64,000 nucleotides of DNA from Sphingomonas panacis (lineage in GTDB: Bacteria; Pseudomonadota; Alphaproteobacteria; Sphingomonadales; Sphingomonadaceae). Location: positions 2,823,501-2,887,500 of the forward strand of contig NZ_CP014168.1 of the NCBI RefSeq assembly GCF_001717955.1, written 5' to 3'. A program made the position numbers and the translations under genes. Below the pieces are notes generated by a model. The model ran no database searches. It had not been told where the DNA came from and saw nothing but the letters and a program-made list of their open reading frames with translations. This document shows positions 16,726 to 26,652 of the stretch, one piece after another (the first letter of the stretch is position 1; every line of letters begins with the position of its first letter).

Positions 16726-18252
16726 TCAGCGCACCATCGGCGCGGCGACGGGATTGTTGCCCCATAGCCGGTCATAGCGCCAGCCCGACAGATCCTCGAC
16801 CACCGCCGCCGCCTGCGGCGAGGATGGCGCGTCGGCGCCGCCGCGCAGATGCTCGATCTCGTCGAGCAGAACCTTGTGCGTCGCGGGCGTCAGCCGGAAG
16901 CGGGTCGAGACCAGCACGCCGACCACCAGCATCGCCAGCGTGCCGACGCCGAGCACCCCGACGATCGCCGCGATCGCCTGCGGGCTTTGCTGCGCGGATT
17001 TCGACACGAAGCCCGCCGCCTGCATGACCTGCCCGACGAGGATGACGGCGAGCGCCTGGCTCATCTTGCGGACGAAGGTCATCACGCCGGCGAACGCGCC
17101 CTCGCGGCGCCGCCCGGTGACGATCTCGTCGACATCGGCCATATAATTGTACGTCGCCCAGGGGATGTAGTTGAGCGCGCCGCGGCCCAGTCCGGCGAAC
17201 ACCACCGGCAGCCAGAACAGAGCGGCGGTGGCGGTGTAGCCAGCGGCGTACATCACCAGGAAGATCACCACCCCCGCCGCGAAGCTCAGCGCGGCGAAGC
17301 GGTACGCGGCGGCGGGCGACAGGCGCAGCGCGAAGTTGATCGCCAGCACCACCGCGACGAGCTGGACGATATAGGTGACGCCGACGAGATTGGCGACGAT
17401 CGCGGTCGATCCGGCCAGCGCGAAGATCACGAAATAGGTGAAGGCAGCGTTGTAGATGTCTTGGCTGATATAGCCGCCAAGATACATGCCGAGGTGGAGC
17501 CGGAACGCGCGGATGCGCAGCGTCGACCACAGGTTGCGGTACAAAGCGGCGAAGGCCGCGCCAAGTGTCGGGCGGTCGCCAGCGATGTCGTCGAGGCCGG
17601 CGGCGCGCGGGCGTTCCCAGCTAAAGATGTAGAGCAAGGTCGCGGCGGCCATGAACAGGCCTGAGAAGATGATGCCCATGTACAGATAGGTGTCGGGCGA
17701 ATCCGGGCCGAGCCACGCGATCAGCCAGCCCGGCAGGAAGGCGGCGGCGATCGCCGACATCTGGCCGATCAGGATACGCGCGCCGGCGAACTTCGCCTTG
17801 GTCGCGTAATCGGTCGCCATTTCGGACGCGAGCGTCTCATAGGGGATGATCTCCATCGCATAGACCATCTCGAACAGCACGTAGGTGACGAGATAATACC
17901 AGAAGCCTTGCCCGGCGACCCACATCACCGCGAACGAGGGCAGCAGCGGGATCGCGGCGAGGATGAAGAAGCGGCGCCGCCCGAACCGGCGGCCGAGCCA
18001 CGACCGGCCGAGATTGTCGGAGAGATGCCCGATCAACGGGCTGGTGAACGCATCGAGCACGCGCGCCACGCCGAAGATGATCGTCGCCTGCGCCGCCGAA
18101 AGCCCGCAGAAACTGGTGTAGAAGATCAAGATCCAGGTGCTGACCACCGCCATCGATCCGGCGCCGAGCACGTCGTTGCCGCCGTAAGCCAGATAGGTGT
18201 GCAGGCGCACGCGGCGCGGCGCGTGAGCGGCGGTGTCAGGCACGGTTTCCAC
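16726..18252 (-). CDS. GPH-type MFS sugar transporter
   Basis: 508-residue inner-membrane protein with about 12 hydrophobic segments, of the glycoside-pentoside-hexuronide:cation symporter group (MFS_2). The inter-helix motif GHLSDNLGRSWLGRRFGRRRFF near residues 76-97 is typical. Translation likely starts at GTG with GGGAG seven bases upstream. It is last in the minus-strand pectin operon (15 bases after GH105), so it is the natural importer for unsaturated galacturonides, rhamnogalacturonides or galacto-oligosaccharides cleaved in the periplasm. Its exact substrate is inferred from context only. Confidence 0.85.
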   Translation of the reverse strand: METVPDTAAHAPRRVRLHTYLAYGGNDVLGAGSMAVVSTWILIFYTSFCGLSAAQATIIFGVARVLDAFTSPLIGHLSDNLGRSWLGRRFGRRRFFILAAIPLLPSFAVMWVAGQGFWYYLVTYVLFEMVYAMEIIPYETLASEMATDYATKAKFAGARILIGQMSAIAAAFLPGWLIAWLGPDSPDTYLYMGIIFSGLFMAAATLLYIFSWERPRAAGLDDIAGDRPTLGAAFAALYRNLWSTLRIRAFRLHLGMYLGGYISQDIYNAAFTYFVIFALAGSTAIVANLVGVTYIVQLVAVVLAINFALRLSPAAAYRFAALSFAAGVVIFLVMYAAGYTATAALFWLPVVFAGLGRGALNYIPWATYNYMADVDEIVTGRRREGAFAGVMTFVRKMSQALAVILVGQVMQAAGFVSKSAQQSPQAIAAIVGVLGVGTLAMLVVGVLVSTRFRLTPATHKVLLDEIEHLRGGADAPSSPQAAAVVEDLSGWRYDRLWGNNPVAAPMVR

Positions 18253-18267
18253 GGCGTCGCTCCCGGA

Positions 18268-19383
18268 TTAGATATAGCTGCGCAGGAATTCGGCGAGCGC
18301 GCAGATCGCCAGGCTTTGCCCGTAGGGCATCGAGGTGAGCGCGATGTCCTTGTAGAATTGCAAGGTGTCGCCCATCGCGGTGCCGAAGCTGACTTGGCGC
18401 AATTCGCCGGTCTCGTCGACATTGGCGAGCACGCCACGTACCGCCTTGATGCCGACCGCCTCATAGTGGCGCGGCAGATAGCCCTTCCGCACCGCCTTGA
18501 GGATGCCATAGGCGAACCCGGCCGTCGCCGAGGCTTCGAGATAGCTGTCTGGATCGACGATCAGCGTGTGCCACAGCCCGGTTTCGGCGTCCTGAGTCTC
18601 GGCGAGCGTCTTCACCTGTGCGGCGAGCGTATCGATGAGGAAGGTGCGGAGCGCATCGCCGTGTGGCAGATCGAGAATCTCGATGATTTCGGGGATGGCG
18701 ATCGTCACCCAGCAATTGCCACGCGCCCACAGGGCTTCCGCGAAATTGTGGCGGCCGTTGAAGTCCCAGCCGTGGAACCACAGCCCGGTCTTCTTGTCGA
18801 ACAGGTATTTGATGTGGATGAGGAACTGGCGCTTCGCCTCCTCGACATAGTGCGGCCGGCCGAGCAGCAAGCCGATCTTGGCGAGCGGCAGCACCGACAT
18901 CATCAGCGTGTCGTCCCACAATTCGCCCGGATTCTCGTCATTGTAGACGATGTGCTGGAAGCCGCCGTCCTCGGTCTTGGGCAGGCCATCGGGCGCCATC
19001 AGCCATTCCGCCCAGGTGTCGAGATAGGGAATGTAGCGCGGGTCCGGCGTATGTTCGTGGAGGTAGGCGAGCGTGATGAACGGCGCCATCGTGTTGATGT
19101 TCTTGGTCGGCGTGCCCTCGGCGAAGCGGTCCTCGAACCATTGCTTGATGATGTCGAGCGCCTTGGCGTCGCCGGTCTGCTCGTAATAGCGCCACATGCC
19201 GAACAGGCCGACGCCGTGAGTCCATTCCCAGCCGGCCCAGCCCTTGGTGTCGATGATCCGCCCGTCTTCAAGATGGAGCAGGAACGCGCCGGTCTCGTCC
19301 TTGATGGTGAGGAGGTTATCCATCAGCCGGTCGATCGTCGCCGTCACCTGAGTGCGCGGGATGTCGTGGGTGAGAGCGGCCAA
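18268..19383 (-). CDS. Unsaturated rhamnogalacturonyl hydrolase, GH105 (YteR/YesR-like)
   Basis: 371-residue enzyme with the (alpha/alpha)6 barrel pattern of GH105. These enzymes hydrate the 4,5-unsaturated uronic acid left by pectin or rhamnogalacturonan lyases and release it from the oligosaccharide. The catalytic Asp is probably D158 in WDDTLMM; family motifs GWEWTHGVGLFGMW and ARGNCWVTIAIPE are also seen. There is no signal peptide, placing it in the cytoplasm after uptake. The start is TTG with AGGAG six bases upstream. It lies 12 bases after GH53 and 15 before the transporter in one operon. Confidence 0.9.
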   Translation of the reverse strand: MAALTHDIPRTQVTATIDRLMDNLLTIKDETGAFLLHLEDGRIIDTKGWAGWEWTHGVGLFGMWRYYEQTGDAKALDIIKQWFEDRFAEGTPTKNINTMAPFITLAYLHEHTPDPRYIPYLDTWAEWLMAPDGLPKTEDGGFQHIVYNDENPGELWDDTLMMSVLPLAKIGLLLGRPHYVEEAKRQFLIHIKYLFDKKTGLWFHGWDFNGRHNFAEALWARGNCWVTIAIPEIIEILDLPHGDALRTFLIDTLAAQVKTLAETQDAETGLWHTLIVDPDSYLEASATAGFAYGILKAVRKGYLPRHYEAVGIKAVRGVLANVDETGELRQVSFGTAMGDTLQFYKDIALTSMPYGQSLAICALAEFLRSYI

Positions 19384-19395
19384 GTGTATCTCCTG

Positions 19396-20619
19396 TTACT
19401 TGCGGATCGGGGCAGGGCGCGGGCCGGCCGACAGGCCATAATCGCGCGCCATATTGCGGTAGAGTTCGAGGAAGGCGGGATCGGCGTCGTAGCGGCCGCC
19501 GTGATCCTCGGGCGGTGGCGACGCCGCGCTCGGCACGCCGCCGGGCGCTTCGGCGCCGTTGGCGCCTTGCGATAAGAGGTTGGGCTTCGGCCCTTCGCCG
19601 GCGTTGACGCCGTTGCGCGTGAAGATCGCTTCCTGGTGTCGGGTTGGTTCCCAGATGAAACCGCCCCAGCCGTTGCGATGGCCATGAACGAGATCGTTCA
19701 GATAGCGTTTGCGTGAGCTGTATTCGATCGCGAAGAAGCCGTGGTCGGGATAGCGCCGCTCGAATGCGTCGAAGGTGCGCGCCCAATCGCCCTCGGCCGC
19801 CTGCTGGTAGCAGGAGAAGCCGGTCGCATCGAAGCGCACGCCCCGACGTAGCAGATTGTCCATCCAATCCTGTACGATCGGCCAGTGCCGGCCGAGATGG
19901 TTGTGAAGCGCGATTCTGGCGCCCGGCACCGTTTCGCGCGCGCCGGCGATGCCGGCTTTCAGCAAAACGGCGAACCGATCGAACCCGCCCGCGCCGGCGA
20001 GGTGCATATGGGTTCGGTCGGTGACGGCATTGCCGGTCGGGATCGTCAGCGGCACGCGCCCGTCTGGCCAGAGCATCCCGAAGGTGGTCTCGTTGCCGAT
20101 GATGACGAGATCGGGCGCGACCCCCGCCTTCGCCATCGCCCCCAGCGACTCGCGGGTATGCCGATGCACCGCTTCGACCAGTTTGGCGAAGCTCAGCCCC
20201 GCCCACGCCGCCGGCTTGTCCTGATGCTGCGGATCGGCCCATGTGTCGGAATAGTGGAGGGTCAGCGACAGGTGAAAGCCGGCCGCCTTGATGCGCCGCG
20301 AAAAGTCGATGATCTGGGCGAGGCCACACCACGGCCCGCCGGGTTTGCCGCGCGAATAGCCATTCTCGGGATGGACGAACAGACGCAGCTTGATCGCGTT
20401 GAAGCCGGCATCGCGGAAGATGGCGAGCGGATCGCGTTGGACGCCTGCCTCGTAATAGGTCGCGCCCGCCGCTTCATCCTCGGGCACCCACGAGATGTCG
20501 GCACCGATCAGATACGGCCACGGCCTCGCCCCGGCAGGTGCGGCGCGCGCCGCCCCCGCGAGCAGCAGCCCGCCCGCTCCGACGCCGAGCGCACGCCGTG
20601 AGATCGCAAAAGCGCTCAC
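19396..20619 (-). CDS. Arabinogalactan endo-beta-1,4-galactanase, GH53
   Basis: 407-residue exported enzyme that cuts the beta-1,4-galactan side chains of rhamnogalacturonan I. The leader has twin Arg (SRRALGVGAGGLLLAGAARA). GH53 signatures are GADISWVPEDE, KLRLFVHPENGY and LHYSDTWADPQHQDKPAAW. The acid/base glutamate is E177 (IIGNETTFG) and the nucleophile is E299 (FFAIEYSSRKRY). The start is a GTG whose GTGA overlaps the GH35 stop, so the two are translationally coupled. A Pro/Gly-rich stretch near the C-terminus (about residues 343-375) is less conserved. Confidence 0.93.
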   Translation of the reverse strand: MSAFAISRRALGVGAGGLLLAGAARAAPAGARPWPYLIGADISWVPEDEAAGATYYEAGVQRDPLAIFRDAGFNAIKLRLFVHPENGYSRGKPGGPWCGLAQIIDFSRRIKAAGFHLSLTLHYSDTWADPQHQDKPAAWAGLSFAKLVEAVHRHTRESLGAMAKAGVAPDLVIIGNETTFGMLWPDGRVPLTIPTGNAVTDRTHMHLAGAGGFDRFAVLLKAGIAGARETVPGARIALHNHLGRHWPIVQDWMDNLLRRGVRFDATGFSCYQQAAEGDWARTFDAFERRYPDHGFFAIEYSSRKRYLNDLVHGHRNGWGGFIWEPTRHQEAIFTRNGVNAGEGPKPNLLSQGANGAEAPGGVPSAASPPPEDHGGRYDADPAFLELYRNMARDYGLSAGPRPAPIRK

Positions 20620-23600
20620 TTCAGCTCGGCCGGAGTCTGTGGCGCGGCTACGCTGCGGACGGGCACGCCGCCTTTGACGGTGCGTAGCGTGACCAGTTTC
20701 ACGGCCTCCAGGGCGTCGCCGGGTGCGCCGTCGCTGGTGACGGCGAGCGCGAGGACGTTGTGGCCGTGATGATCAAGGATGCCCTCGGGGATCGGGAAGG
20801 TGCGTTGTGGGCCGACATGCGCGATGAACTGGCCCATGTTCCAGCCGTTGACGAACAGCAAAGCCCGATAGCGCGCGACCGATCGCGGTGTGGTCGGATC
20901 GCCGAACGACACCCCGATCGTCGCATCCTGCCCCTTCGGCACGGCGAGATCGAAGCCGGTGCGATACCAGGTCGTGCCGGCCCTGGCCGAGACGGCGGGG
21001 AGCGGGGCCGTCGCCCAATTGCGATCGTCGAAGCCGGGCAGGTGCCAGCCCTGCCGCTCGCCATATTGGCCGCCGCTGTTGGCGGGGCCGCGCGACGGAT
21101 CGGGCAGGTTTTCGCCGCCGCGCTGACCCTGGATTCGCCACGCGATCGGGATGCCGAAGCTGCGCCCGCCCGGTGCTTCGAGCGAGGCTGAGATCAGGCC
21201 GCGCGCTTCCTTGTGGTAATCGTCGGCGTCGAGATCCCAATTGTGGCCATTGTTGCGCACCATGACCGACAGGATGTGTTCGCCCGGCGTCTGCGAAGCT
21301 GTAGGAAGCGTGAAGCGCGCGCCGCCGGTGGTGATCGGGCGGGGGAGGCCGGCGGGCAGTTCGTCCTGGCCGACGAACACGCCGTCGAGCCAGACCTGTA
21401 CCAGCCCCGATCCGCCCGCGCCGTAGAACAGAGCCAGCGTCTTAGCGTCGGGCGCGCCGGTGAAGCGGCCGCGATACCAGACGTCGCCTTCGTGGAAGCC
21501 GTAGGAATCCATTCCCATGTTGGGCTGGCCGTCGGGGCGCGCCGTGATGCTGGCGCTGGCGCGGGTGTCGACCGCTTGCCAGGCGGCGTCGTCGAAATTC
21601 GGCTCGGTCTCCGGAACACCCTCGGCGGCGCGCCAATGGTCGAGCGCGGGCAAGGTCACGGGAACAGGACCGGCGAGCGGGCGGGTTGCGGCGAGACTGC
21701 CGGTTGCGGTCGCTTCCACCGGCACGACAGCGCCGTTCCAGCGAAGCGCGCGCACGGCTTTGGGCGCCCATATCTCGAGCGGCGTTTCGGCGGCGGTGTC
21801 GCCGGTCAGCGCGAGCGTCGCTCCGGCGCTCGCCGCGCTGCGGACCAGCGCCGGGCCGCGCACCAGCACCGGCCCTGCAGCGCTGTCGCGGCGCCAGTAG
21901 CGCACCGCCTCTTTCTCGTCGGCGAGGATCATCGTGAGCGCGGGGCGGCCGCCGCCGGTGATCCGCACGACGGTGCGGCCGTCGTGGATATAGCCGAGCT
22001 TGAGATCGCCCTTCGCCGCATCGAACGCGCTTTCCGCTTTGCCTTCCAGCACGGTGACGGTCGGCGCGGAGGTGTAGCGCAGCACAGTCTCGCCCGGCTC
22101 GCCGGTGCGGCCGTAGAGCAGCAGCAGCCCGGCACGGTCGATCGTCTGCGCGCTTTGCAGTTCGGAGGTCGAATAGACCAGCCGCTGCCCGGCGAGATCG
22201 ACCCCGGCGACCAGCCACTTGGCGTCGAAGCCATTGAGCCGCAGCGGCAGCGTGTAGCGACCGTCGGGCAGATCGGCGGTGACGGTGAAGCGGTCGTCGC
22301 TTTGCCCGTTCGAGGGCTTGTGAGTCACCAGCAGGAAGCGCGCGCCGCTCTCGGGGCTTTTGTTGTGATACACCTGAATGTCGGGCGAGGAGATCGCCAC
22401 CGGCCCGGCCGCCACCATCCCAGCCAGATCGGGCACCGAGGCGATCAGCCCGCCGAGTTGCTTCAGTTCCTCGGCTTTCTCGCGGATCTCGCGTGGTTCG
22501 GAGATCGCCGCGCCATAATCGTAGCTGGTGAACACAACCGGCGCGGGCAACCAGCCCCAGCTCGTGCCGCCATAGCCCATGTAGAAGCTCTGGATGCCGA
22601 TGCCGTTGGCGAGATTGGTGCCGTAGAACACGCGCTGGAAACGCTTGCCGCGCTGGATGGCGTTGCAGTCGTAACCGCCGTTCGATCCCCAATAATCGAA
22701 CCAGCCGCCGCCGAATTCGGCGAGGAAGCCGGGCGTGTCGGGCGATGCCGACGCGCCGCCCTTCGCGCCGCCGGGGCCGTAAAAGCCCCAGTCGGGCGCG
22801 CCGACATTGCGCGTCGGCTTGCCCTGCACGGTGCAGGTGCCGCCGGGATAGCCATCGAACGCGTAGAGATCGTTGGGGCCGTGAACGACCTGCGCGACCG
22901 GCGAGCTGTCCGGCGCCCAATATCCGTTGCGGCCCTGATCGTTGTGTAAGATCGGCACGGTGATGCCATCCGCGCGCGCATGCGCGTAAAGATGGTCCAT
23001 GTAGCGCCGCTGCGACGCGGTCGTGACCGACAGTTCGTTCTCGATCTGGTGGAGGATGACGGTGCCGTGATGCCCCTTGCCGTCACCGTTGATCTGGTGG
23101 CGGGCGATGATCGCGTCGATCCGGCTGGTCCATTCGTCGACCGCCGCGAGATATTGCGGATCATCGGTGCGCGCCCTGGCGCGTTGATTGACCAGCCAGC
23201 CCGGAAAGCCGCCGCGCGACAGTTCCGCATTCACATAAGGGCCGGCGCGGGTGATGACGTAGAGGCCCTCTTCCTCCGCCATCGTCAGCAACCGGTCGAT
23301 ATCGCGGATGCCGCTGAAATCGTACACGCCCTGCTTGGGGCTGTGATATCCCCAGTCGAAATAGACGGCGACGGTGTTGAACCCGCTCGCTTTCATCTTT
23401 TGAAGGATGTCGCGCCACAGATCGGGGCTGGGCAGGCGGAAGAGGTGGAACTCGCTCGACCAGATCAGCGTGCGCTTGCCGTCGATCATCAGGGAGCGGG
23501 CGTCATAGGAGACGCGGCCGAAGCTGCGGACCGGCGCGGCGAGGTTGGCGGTGGGTCTGGCGACCTGCGCGGCGGCTGGTGGCACGAGGCCGGACGCGGT

Positions 23601-23663
23601 CAGCAAGGCGGCAAGCGCCCGGCCGGCGCGACCGAGATGCGTCTGCGATGCGCGCTTTCTCAT
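20616..23663 (-). CDS. Exported beta-galactosidase, GH35
   Basis: 1015-residue secreted exo-beta-galactosidase. A positively charged N-terminus and hydrophobic stretch ending PPAAAQ form the signal peptide. The catalytic TIM barrel has GH35 signatures ITRAGPYVNAELSRGGFPGW. The acid/base is E210 (HQIENEL) and the nucleophile E316 (FLAEFGGGWFDYWG). The C-terminal 600 residues are beta-sandwich domains including two jelly-roll galactose-binding-like regions (WYRGRFTG, TWYRTGFDLAVPKG). It would trim galactose from oligomers made by GH53, whose gene overlaps its stop. A good GGAGG lies before the ATG. Confidence 0.93.
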   Translation of the reverse strand: MRKRASQTHLGRAGRALAALLTASGLVPPAAAQVARPTANLAAPVRSFGRVSYDARSLMIDGKRTLIWSSEFHLFRLPSPDLWRDILQKMKASGFNTVAVYFDWGYHSPKQGVYDFSGIRDIDRLLTMAEEEGLYVITRAGPYVNAELSRGGFPGWLVNQRARARTDDPQYLAAVDEWTSRIDAIIARHQINGDGKGHHGTVILHQIENELSVTTASQRRYMDHLYAHARADGITVPILHNDQGRNGYWAPDSSPVAQVVHGPNDLYAFDGYPGGTCTVQGKPTRNVGAPDWGFYGPGGAKGGASASPDTPGFLAEFGGGWFDYWGSNGGYDCNAIQRGKRFQRVFYGTNLANGIGIQSFYMGYGGTSWGWLPAPVVFTSYDYGAAISEPREIREKAEELKQLGGLIASVPDLAGMVAAGPVAISSPDIQVYHNKSPESGARFLLVTHKPSNGQSDDRFTVTADLPDGRYTLPLRLNGFDAKWLVAGVDLAGQRLVYSTSELQSAQTIDRAGLLLLYGRTGEPGETVLRYTSAPTVTVLEGKAESAFDAAKGDLKLGYIHDGRTVVRITGGGRPALTMILADEKEAVRYWRRDSAAGPVLVRGPALVRSAASAGATLALTGDTAAETPLEIWAPKAVRALRWNGAVVPVEATATGSLAATRPLAGPVPVTLPALDHWRAAEGVPETEPNFDDAAWQAVDTRASASITARPDGQPNMGMDSYGFHEGDVWYRGRFTGAPDAKTLALFYGAGGSGLVQVWLDGVFVGQDELPAGLPRPITTGGARFTLPTASQTPGEHILSVMVRNNGHNWDLDADDYHKEARGLISASLEAPGGRSFGIPIAWRIQGQRGGENLPDPSRGPANSGGQYGERQGWHLPGFDDRNWATAPLPAVSARAGTTWYRTGFDLAVPKGQDATIGVSFGDPTTPRSVARYRALLFVNGWNMGQFIAHVGPQRTFPIPEGILDHHGHNVLALAVTSDGAPGDALEAVKLVTLRTVKGGVPVRSVAAPQTPAELK

Positions 23664-23673
23664 TGCTCCCCTC

Positions 23674-23706
23674 CCACCATATTGTGAACTGCTATTCCGT
23701 AATATG
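23674..23706. promoter_or_regulatory. CCATATT...AATATGG inverted repeat before the GH35 gene
   Basis: Inverted repeat with 7-base arms (CCATATT and AATATGG, roughly 23678-23684 and 23701-23707) in the 73-base gap between GH28 and GH35. It could be an operator for an internal promoter of the GH35-GH53-GH105-transporter block or an intercistronic hairpin. Part of it (GTTCACAAT on the minus strand) resembles one half of the palindrome upstream of the TonB receptor. Confidence 0.35.
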
Positions 23707-23736
23707 GGTAAAGCTATCAGCGCGTCGCGTCAAACG

Positions 23737-25278
23737 TTAAGCGCGAAACAGGGGCGTTCGCAGGATCGATAGGCCGGGGGCATCTGCGAAGACGAACGGT
23801 GGCCGCTGGTCCGGTGTCGCGGTCTCTGCGGTGAAGCGGTCGATCCGCAGTCGCGCGGCGTGGCGGACCCATAAGGCCCAGCAGGGCAGCACGCCGAACA
23901 TGCTCGGTTCGGGATAGGCGCTGGCATGGTCCTCGGGCACGCGCCGCGCATCCTCCGCCGTGCCGCCGCCGCGATAGGAGAAATGGATGTGGCTGAGCGA
24001 CACGTCTTCGATCCGGTTGCCGGGCAGGCCGGCGATGGCGGCAGGGAAACGGTGGTCGATGCCGCGCGCGTCGATGTCGCTGATCTCGACGCCACGGATC
24101 GCCCCGATGCCGGTACCGTCGGGGCCGCGCCGGCGGTCGCCGAGCCGGAGGAACAGCGGCGCGGTGGTAACGTCGCGCATCGTCAGCCGACGCGCGACGA
24201 CATTCTCCATCACGCCGCCATCGACCGTTTCCAGCGCGAGGCCACGACAGTGGGTGAAGCTGCAGTCCTCGATACGGACGTTACGGTAGCCGCCGTTCGA
24301 TTCGGTGCCGAGCTTGATCCGCCCGGTCACGCGGTCCTGATCGGGCGCGATCTGCTGCGTCTGGCGGCGGGTGCCGTCGAGCATCGACCCCATGTCATAG
24401 CCCGAGACCGCGCAATCGCGGATCAGGATGTCCTCCGCGGCGACCGCGCGGCCGAGCGCGAAGCTGCTCTTCACGACGATGCCGTCGTCGTTGGGCGAAT
24501 TGACCCGGCAGCGCTCGACGATCACGTCGCTGACGCAATCGAGATCGATCCCGTCGCGATCGGTGTCGATCGAGAGGCCGTCGATGCGCAGCCCGCGCGT
24601 GCCGGTCGCGAGGATCGCGAAATGGCCGCCCTTGAGGATCGAGAAGCCCGACAGCCGGATATCGCGTCCGCCCCGGAATGCGATCGCCTTGTTGCCAAGG
24701 CCGACCATCCGCTTCCAGTCGGGTTCGAGTCGGGCGATCTCGCGGTCGCTCAACCCGCGCATCGACAGCGGCCGCTCGCCGGTCTGCGCCTTCCAGCGCG
24801 CGCCGGGGCCGTCGCGGGTGAGGCCGGCGCCGTGGATGAGGCCGGGGCCGACGATCGCGACTTCGGAGAGGTCTGCGCCCCAGATCAGGCTGTTGTGCCA
24901 GTGGCTGTGGCCGAAATCCTGATAGAGTTGATCGATGCCCTCTTCAGGCACGTCGTAGTGCCCGGCATGGCGGGCGGGATCGGCGGCTTCGATGACCGCG
25001 CCCTTGCCGAGCAGCAGCGTGACGCGGCTCTGCAGCCGGATCGAGAAGCACAGGTAGCGGCCGCGCGGCACGACGACGGTGCCGCCGCCCGCCTGCGACG
25101 CGGCGAGGATCGCGGCGTTGAACGCGCCGCTGTCGATCGCCACGCCGTCGCCGCGTGCGCCGTAATCGCGCACGTCGAAGCGGCGCGCGAGGTGGCCGGC
25201 GAACGGCATCGCGGCGGCCGGCATCAGCGCCATGCTTGCGGCCACGCCCAAGCTGAGTTCGCGGCGGTTGATCAGCAT
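23737..25278 (-). CDS. Exported polygalacturonase-like glycoside hydrolase, GH28
   Basis: 513-residue right-handed beta-helix enzyme hydrolysing alpha-1,4-linked galacturonic acid in homogalacturonan or rhamnogalacturonan. The N-terminus MLINRRELSLGVAASMALM is an Arg-Arg leader. FDVRDYGARGDG is the usual opening of the family. The active-site acids are D245 (DRDGIDLDC) and D264/D265 (NSPNDDGIVVKS). The bacterial GH28 segment GRIKLGTESNGGYRNV follows. A bacterial exo-acting or rhamnogalacturonan-specific variant is possible. It starts 4 bases after the CE12-like gene stops, in the same operon. Confidence 0.9.
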   Translation of the reverse strand: MLINRRELSLGVAASMALMPAAAMPFAGHLARRFDVRDYGARGDGVAIDSGAFNAAILAASQAGGGTVVVPRGRYLCFSIRLQSRVTLLLGKGAVIEAADPARHAGHYDVPEEGIDQLYQDFGHSHWHNSLIWGADLSEVAIVGPGLIHGAGLTRDGPGARWKAQTGERPLSMRGLSDREIARLEPDWKRMVGLGNKAIAFRGGRDIRLSGFSILKGGHFAILATGTRGLRIDGLSIDTDRDGIDLDCVSDVIVERCRVNSPNDDGIVVKSSFALGRAVAAEDILIRDCAVSGYDMGSMLDGTRRQTQQIAPDQDRVTGRIKLGTESNGGYRNVRIEDCSFTHCRGLALETVDGGVMENVVARRLTMRDVTTAPLFLRLGDRRRGPDGTGIGAIRGVEISDIDARGIDHRFPAAIAGLPGNRIEDVSLSHIHFSYRGGGTAEDARRVPEDHASAYPEPSMFGVLPCWALWVRHAARLRIDRFTAETATPDQRPPFVFADAPGLSILRTPLFRA

Positions 25279-25282
25279 CGCT

Positions 25283-26488
25283 TCAACTCCCAGCCGGGCG
25301 CTCGGCGGCGCGCCCGGCGCTGGCGACGATCGTCACCGCGGCGGGCAAGGGCGGATGATCGGGCGAGAAGCGCGGCATGACGATGTGCTGGGCGAGTGCC
25401 GGGATCGTGGCGCGTATCCGCTCGACGACCGCGCTGGCGAGCAGCCACGCGCCGTAATTGTCGTTATGGGTCAAGTCGGCGCCGGCGTTCGCGAAGGCGC
25501 GTGGCGCCACCGTCGGCCCCAGCGCCTGATAGATCGCGCGGCTATCCGCGTTGAGGTCGATCAGCGGCACATGCTGCGCTTTCGCGAGCGCGCGCACCGC
25601 CTGCGGATAGCCGCCCAGAGTAGCCTTGATCCGTCCCCGCGCGTCGAAGGTGCGCCGTTCGGGCGATGTCACCAGTACCGGATAGGCGCCACGCCGCCGC
25701 GCCTCGGCGACATAAGCGGCGAGATATGCCGGGTACGTGGTGTCGGCCGCGGCATAGGTCTGCGGCCATTCCGCCTTCTGGTCGTTGTGCCCGAACTGGA
25801 TGAACAGCCAGTCGCCCGGCCTGATCCGCGACAGCACCTTGTCGAAGCGCAGATCGGTCAGGAAGCTCTTGAGCGTCGCGCCCGATCGCGCGTGGTTGGC
25901 GACCGCGATACTATCGTCGAGCATTGCCGGTAGCATCTGCCCCCAACTCGCATAGGGTTCGGCGGACTGATCGGTGACGGTGGAATCGCCGACGAGGTAG
26001 AGCGTCGGCGCGGTCGCCGATGCGATATCGACCGAGGTGACGCGCGGATCGCCGAGGAACTCCAGCGTCAGTTTGTCGTCCCAAGTATATTCGGCGCGGT
26101 CGCGTGCGTCGATCCGCACCGCGCTCCCGCCGGGCGCATTGGGCGGCGGTGCGGGCAGGGCGGGGGTGCGTACGTCGACGAGGAAACTCCGGGTGACGAC
26201 CTGACCGGCGCGCGTCGCGACACCCCGGAGCACCAGCCGGCGCGCTTCCGCCTTGACGGTGGTCTCGCCGGTGACACGCGGGTCGCCGAGCCGCACCGTC
26301 ACACGGTACAGCCCCTCCGGCACCGCCACGGAAAACGCGAAGTCCGTGCTGGAGCCGCCCGGTTCGATGCCGTGCCCGCCAACCTGATAGGGTTGGCGGT
26401 CGGGCGTGTTCGCCGACAGATCAAAATGTAGCGCCGCCGCCGGCGACGCGGCGGCCAGCAGCAGTGCGACGGCGGCGCTGGCAGGCAA
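25283..26488 (-). CDS. Rhamnogalacturonan acetylesterase-like SGNH hydrolase (CE12)
   Basis: Removes acetyl groups from the galacturonic acid of rhamnogalacturonan so that hydrolases and lyases can act. The chosen start is a TTG with GGAGAGG eight bases upstream. It gives a 401-residue protein with a short signal peptide (PASAAVALLLAAASPAAA); an upstream reading extends into the promoter region and is unlikely. An N-terminal beta-sandwich (about residues 20-150) precedes the SGNH domain: LVGDSTVTDQ (Ser nucleophile), HARSGATLKSF (Gly), FIQFGHNDQK (Asn) and GADLTHNDNYG (Asp-His). It is first in the minus-strand pectin operon, divergent from the TonB receptor. Confidence 0.87.
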   Translation of the reverse strand: MPASAAVALLLAAASPAAALHFDLSANTPDRQPYQVGGHGIEPGGSSTDFAFSVAVPEGLYRVTVRLGDPRVTGETTVKAEARRLVLRGVATRAGQVVTRSFLVDVRTPALPAPPPNAPGGSAVRIDARDRAEYTWDDKLTLEFLGDPRVTSVDIASATAPTLYLVGDSTVTDQSAEPYASWGQMLPAMLDDSIAVANHARSGATLKSFLTDLRFDKVLSRIRPGDWLFIQFGHNDQKAEWPQTYAAADTTYPAYLAAYVAEARRRGAYPVLVTSPERRTFDARGRIKATLGGYPQAVRALAKAQHVPLIDLNADSRAIYQALGPTVAPRAFANAGADLTHNDNYGAWLLASAVVERIRATIPALAQHIVMPRFSPDHPPLPAAVTIVASAGRAAERPAGS

Positions 26489-26652
26489 TGATGCATCCTC
26501 TCCGACGGATATCCGCCCGAACGACAGGTCTCGGCTCTCGTTCGAATAGTCCCACAAAATACGGTACATTTTCATATGTAGGGACTTTGAGCGCGTCAAC
26601 GTAACTTTTCGGCTTTTCAAATGTGCGATTCTAAACCATATACATGAACTAA

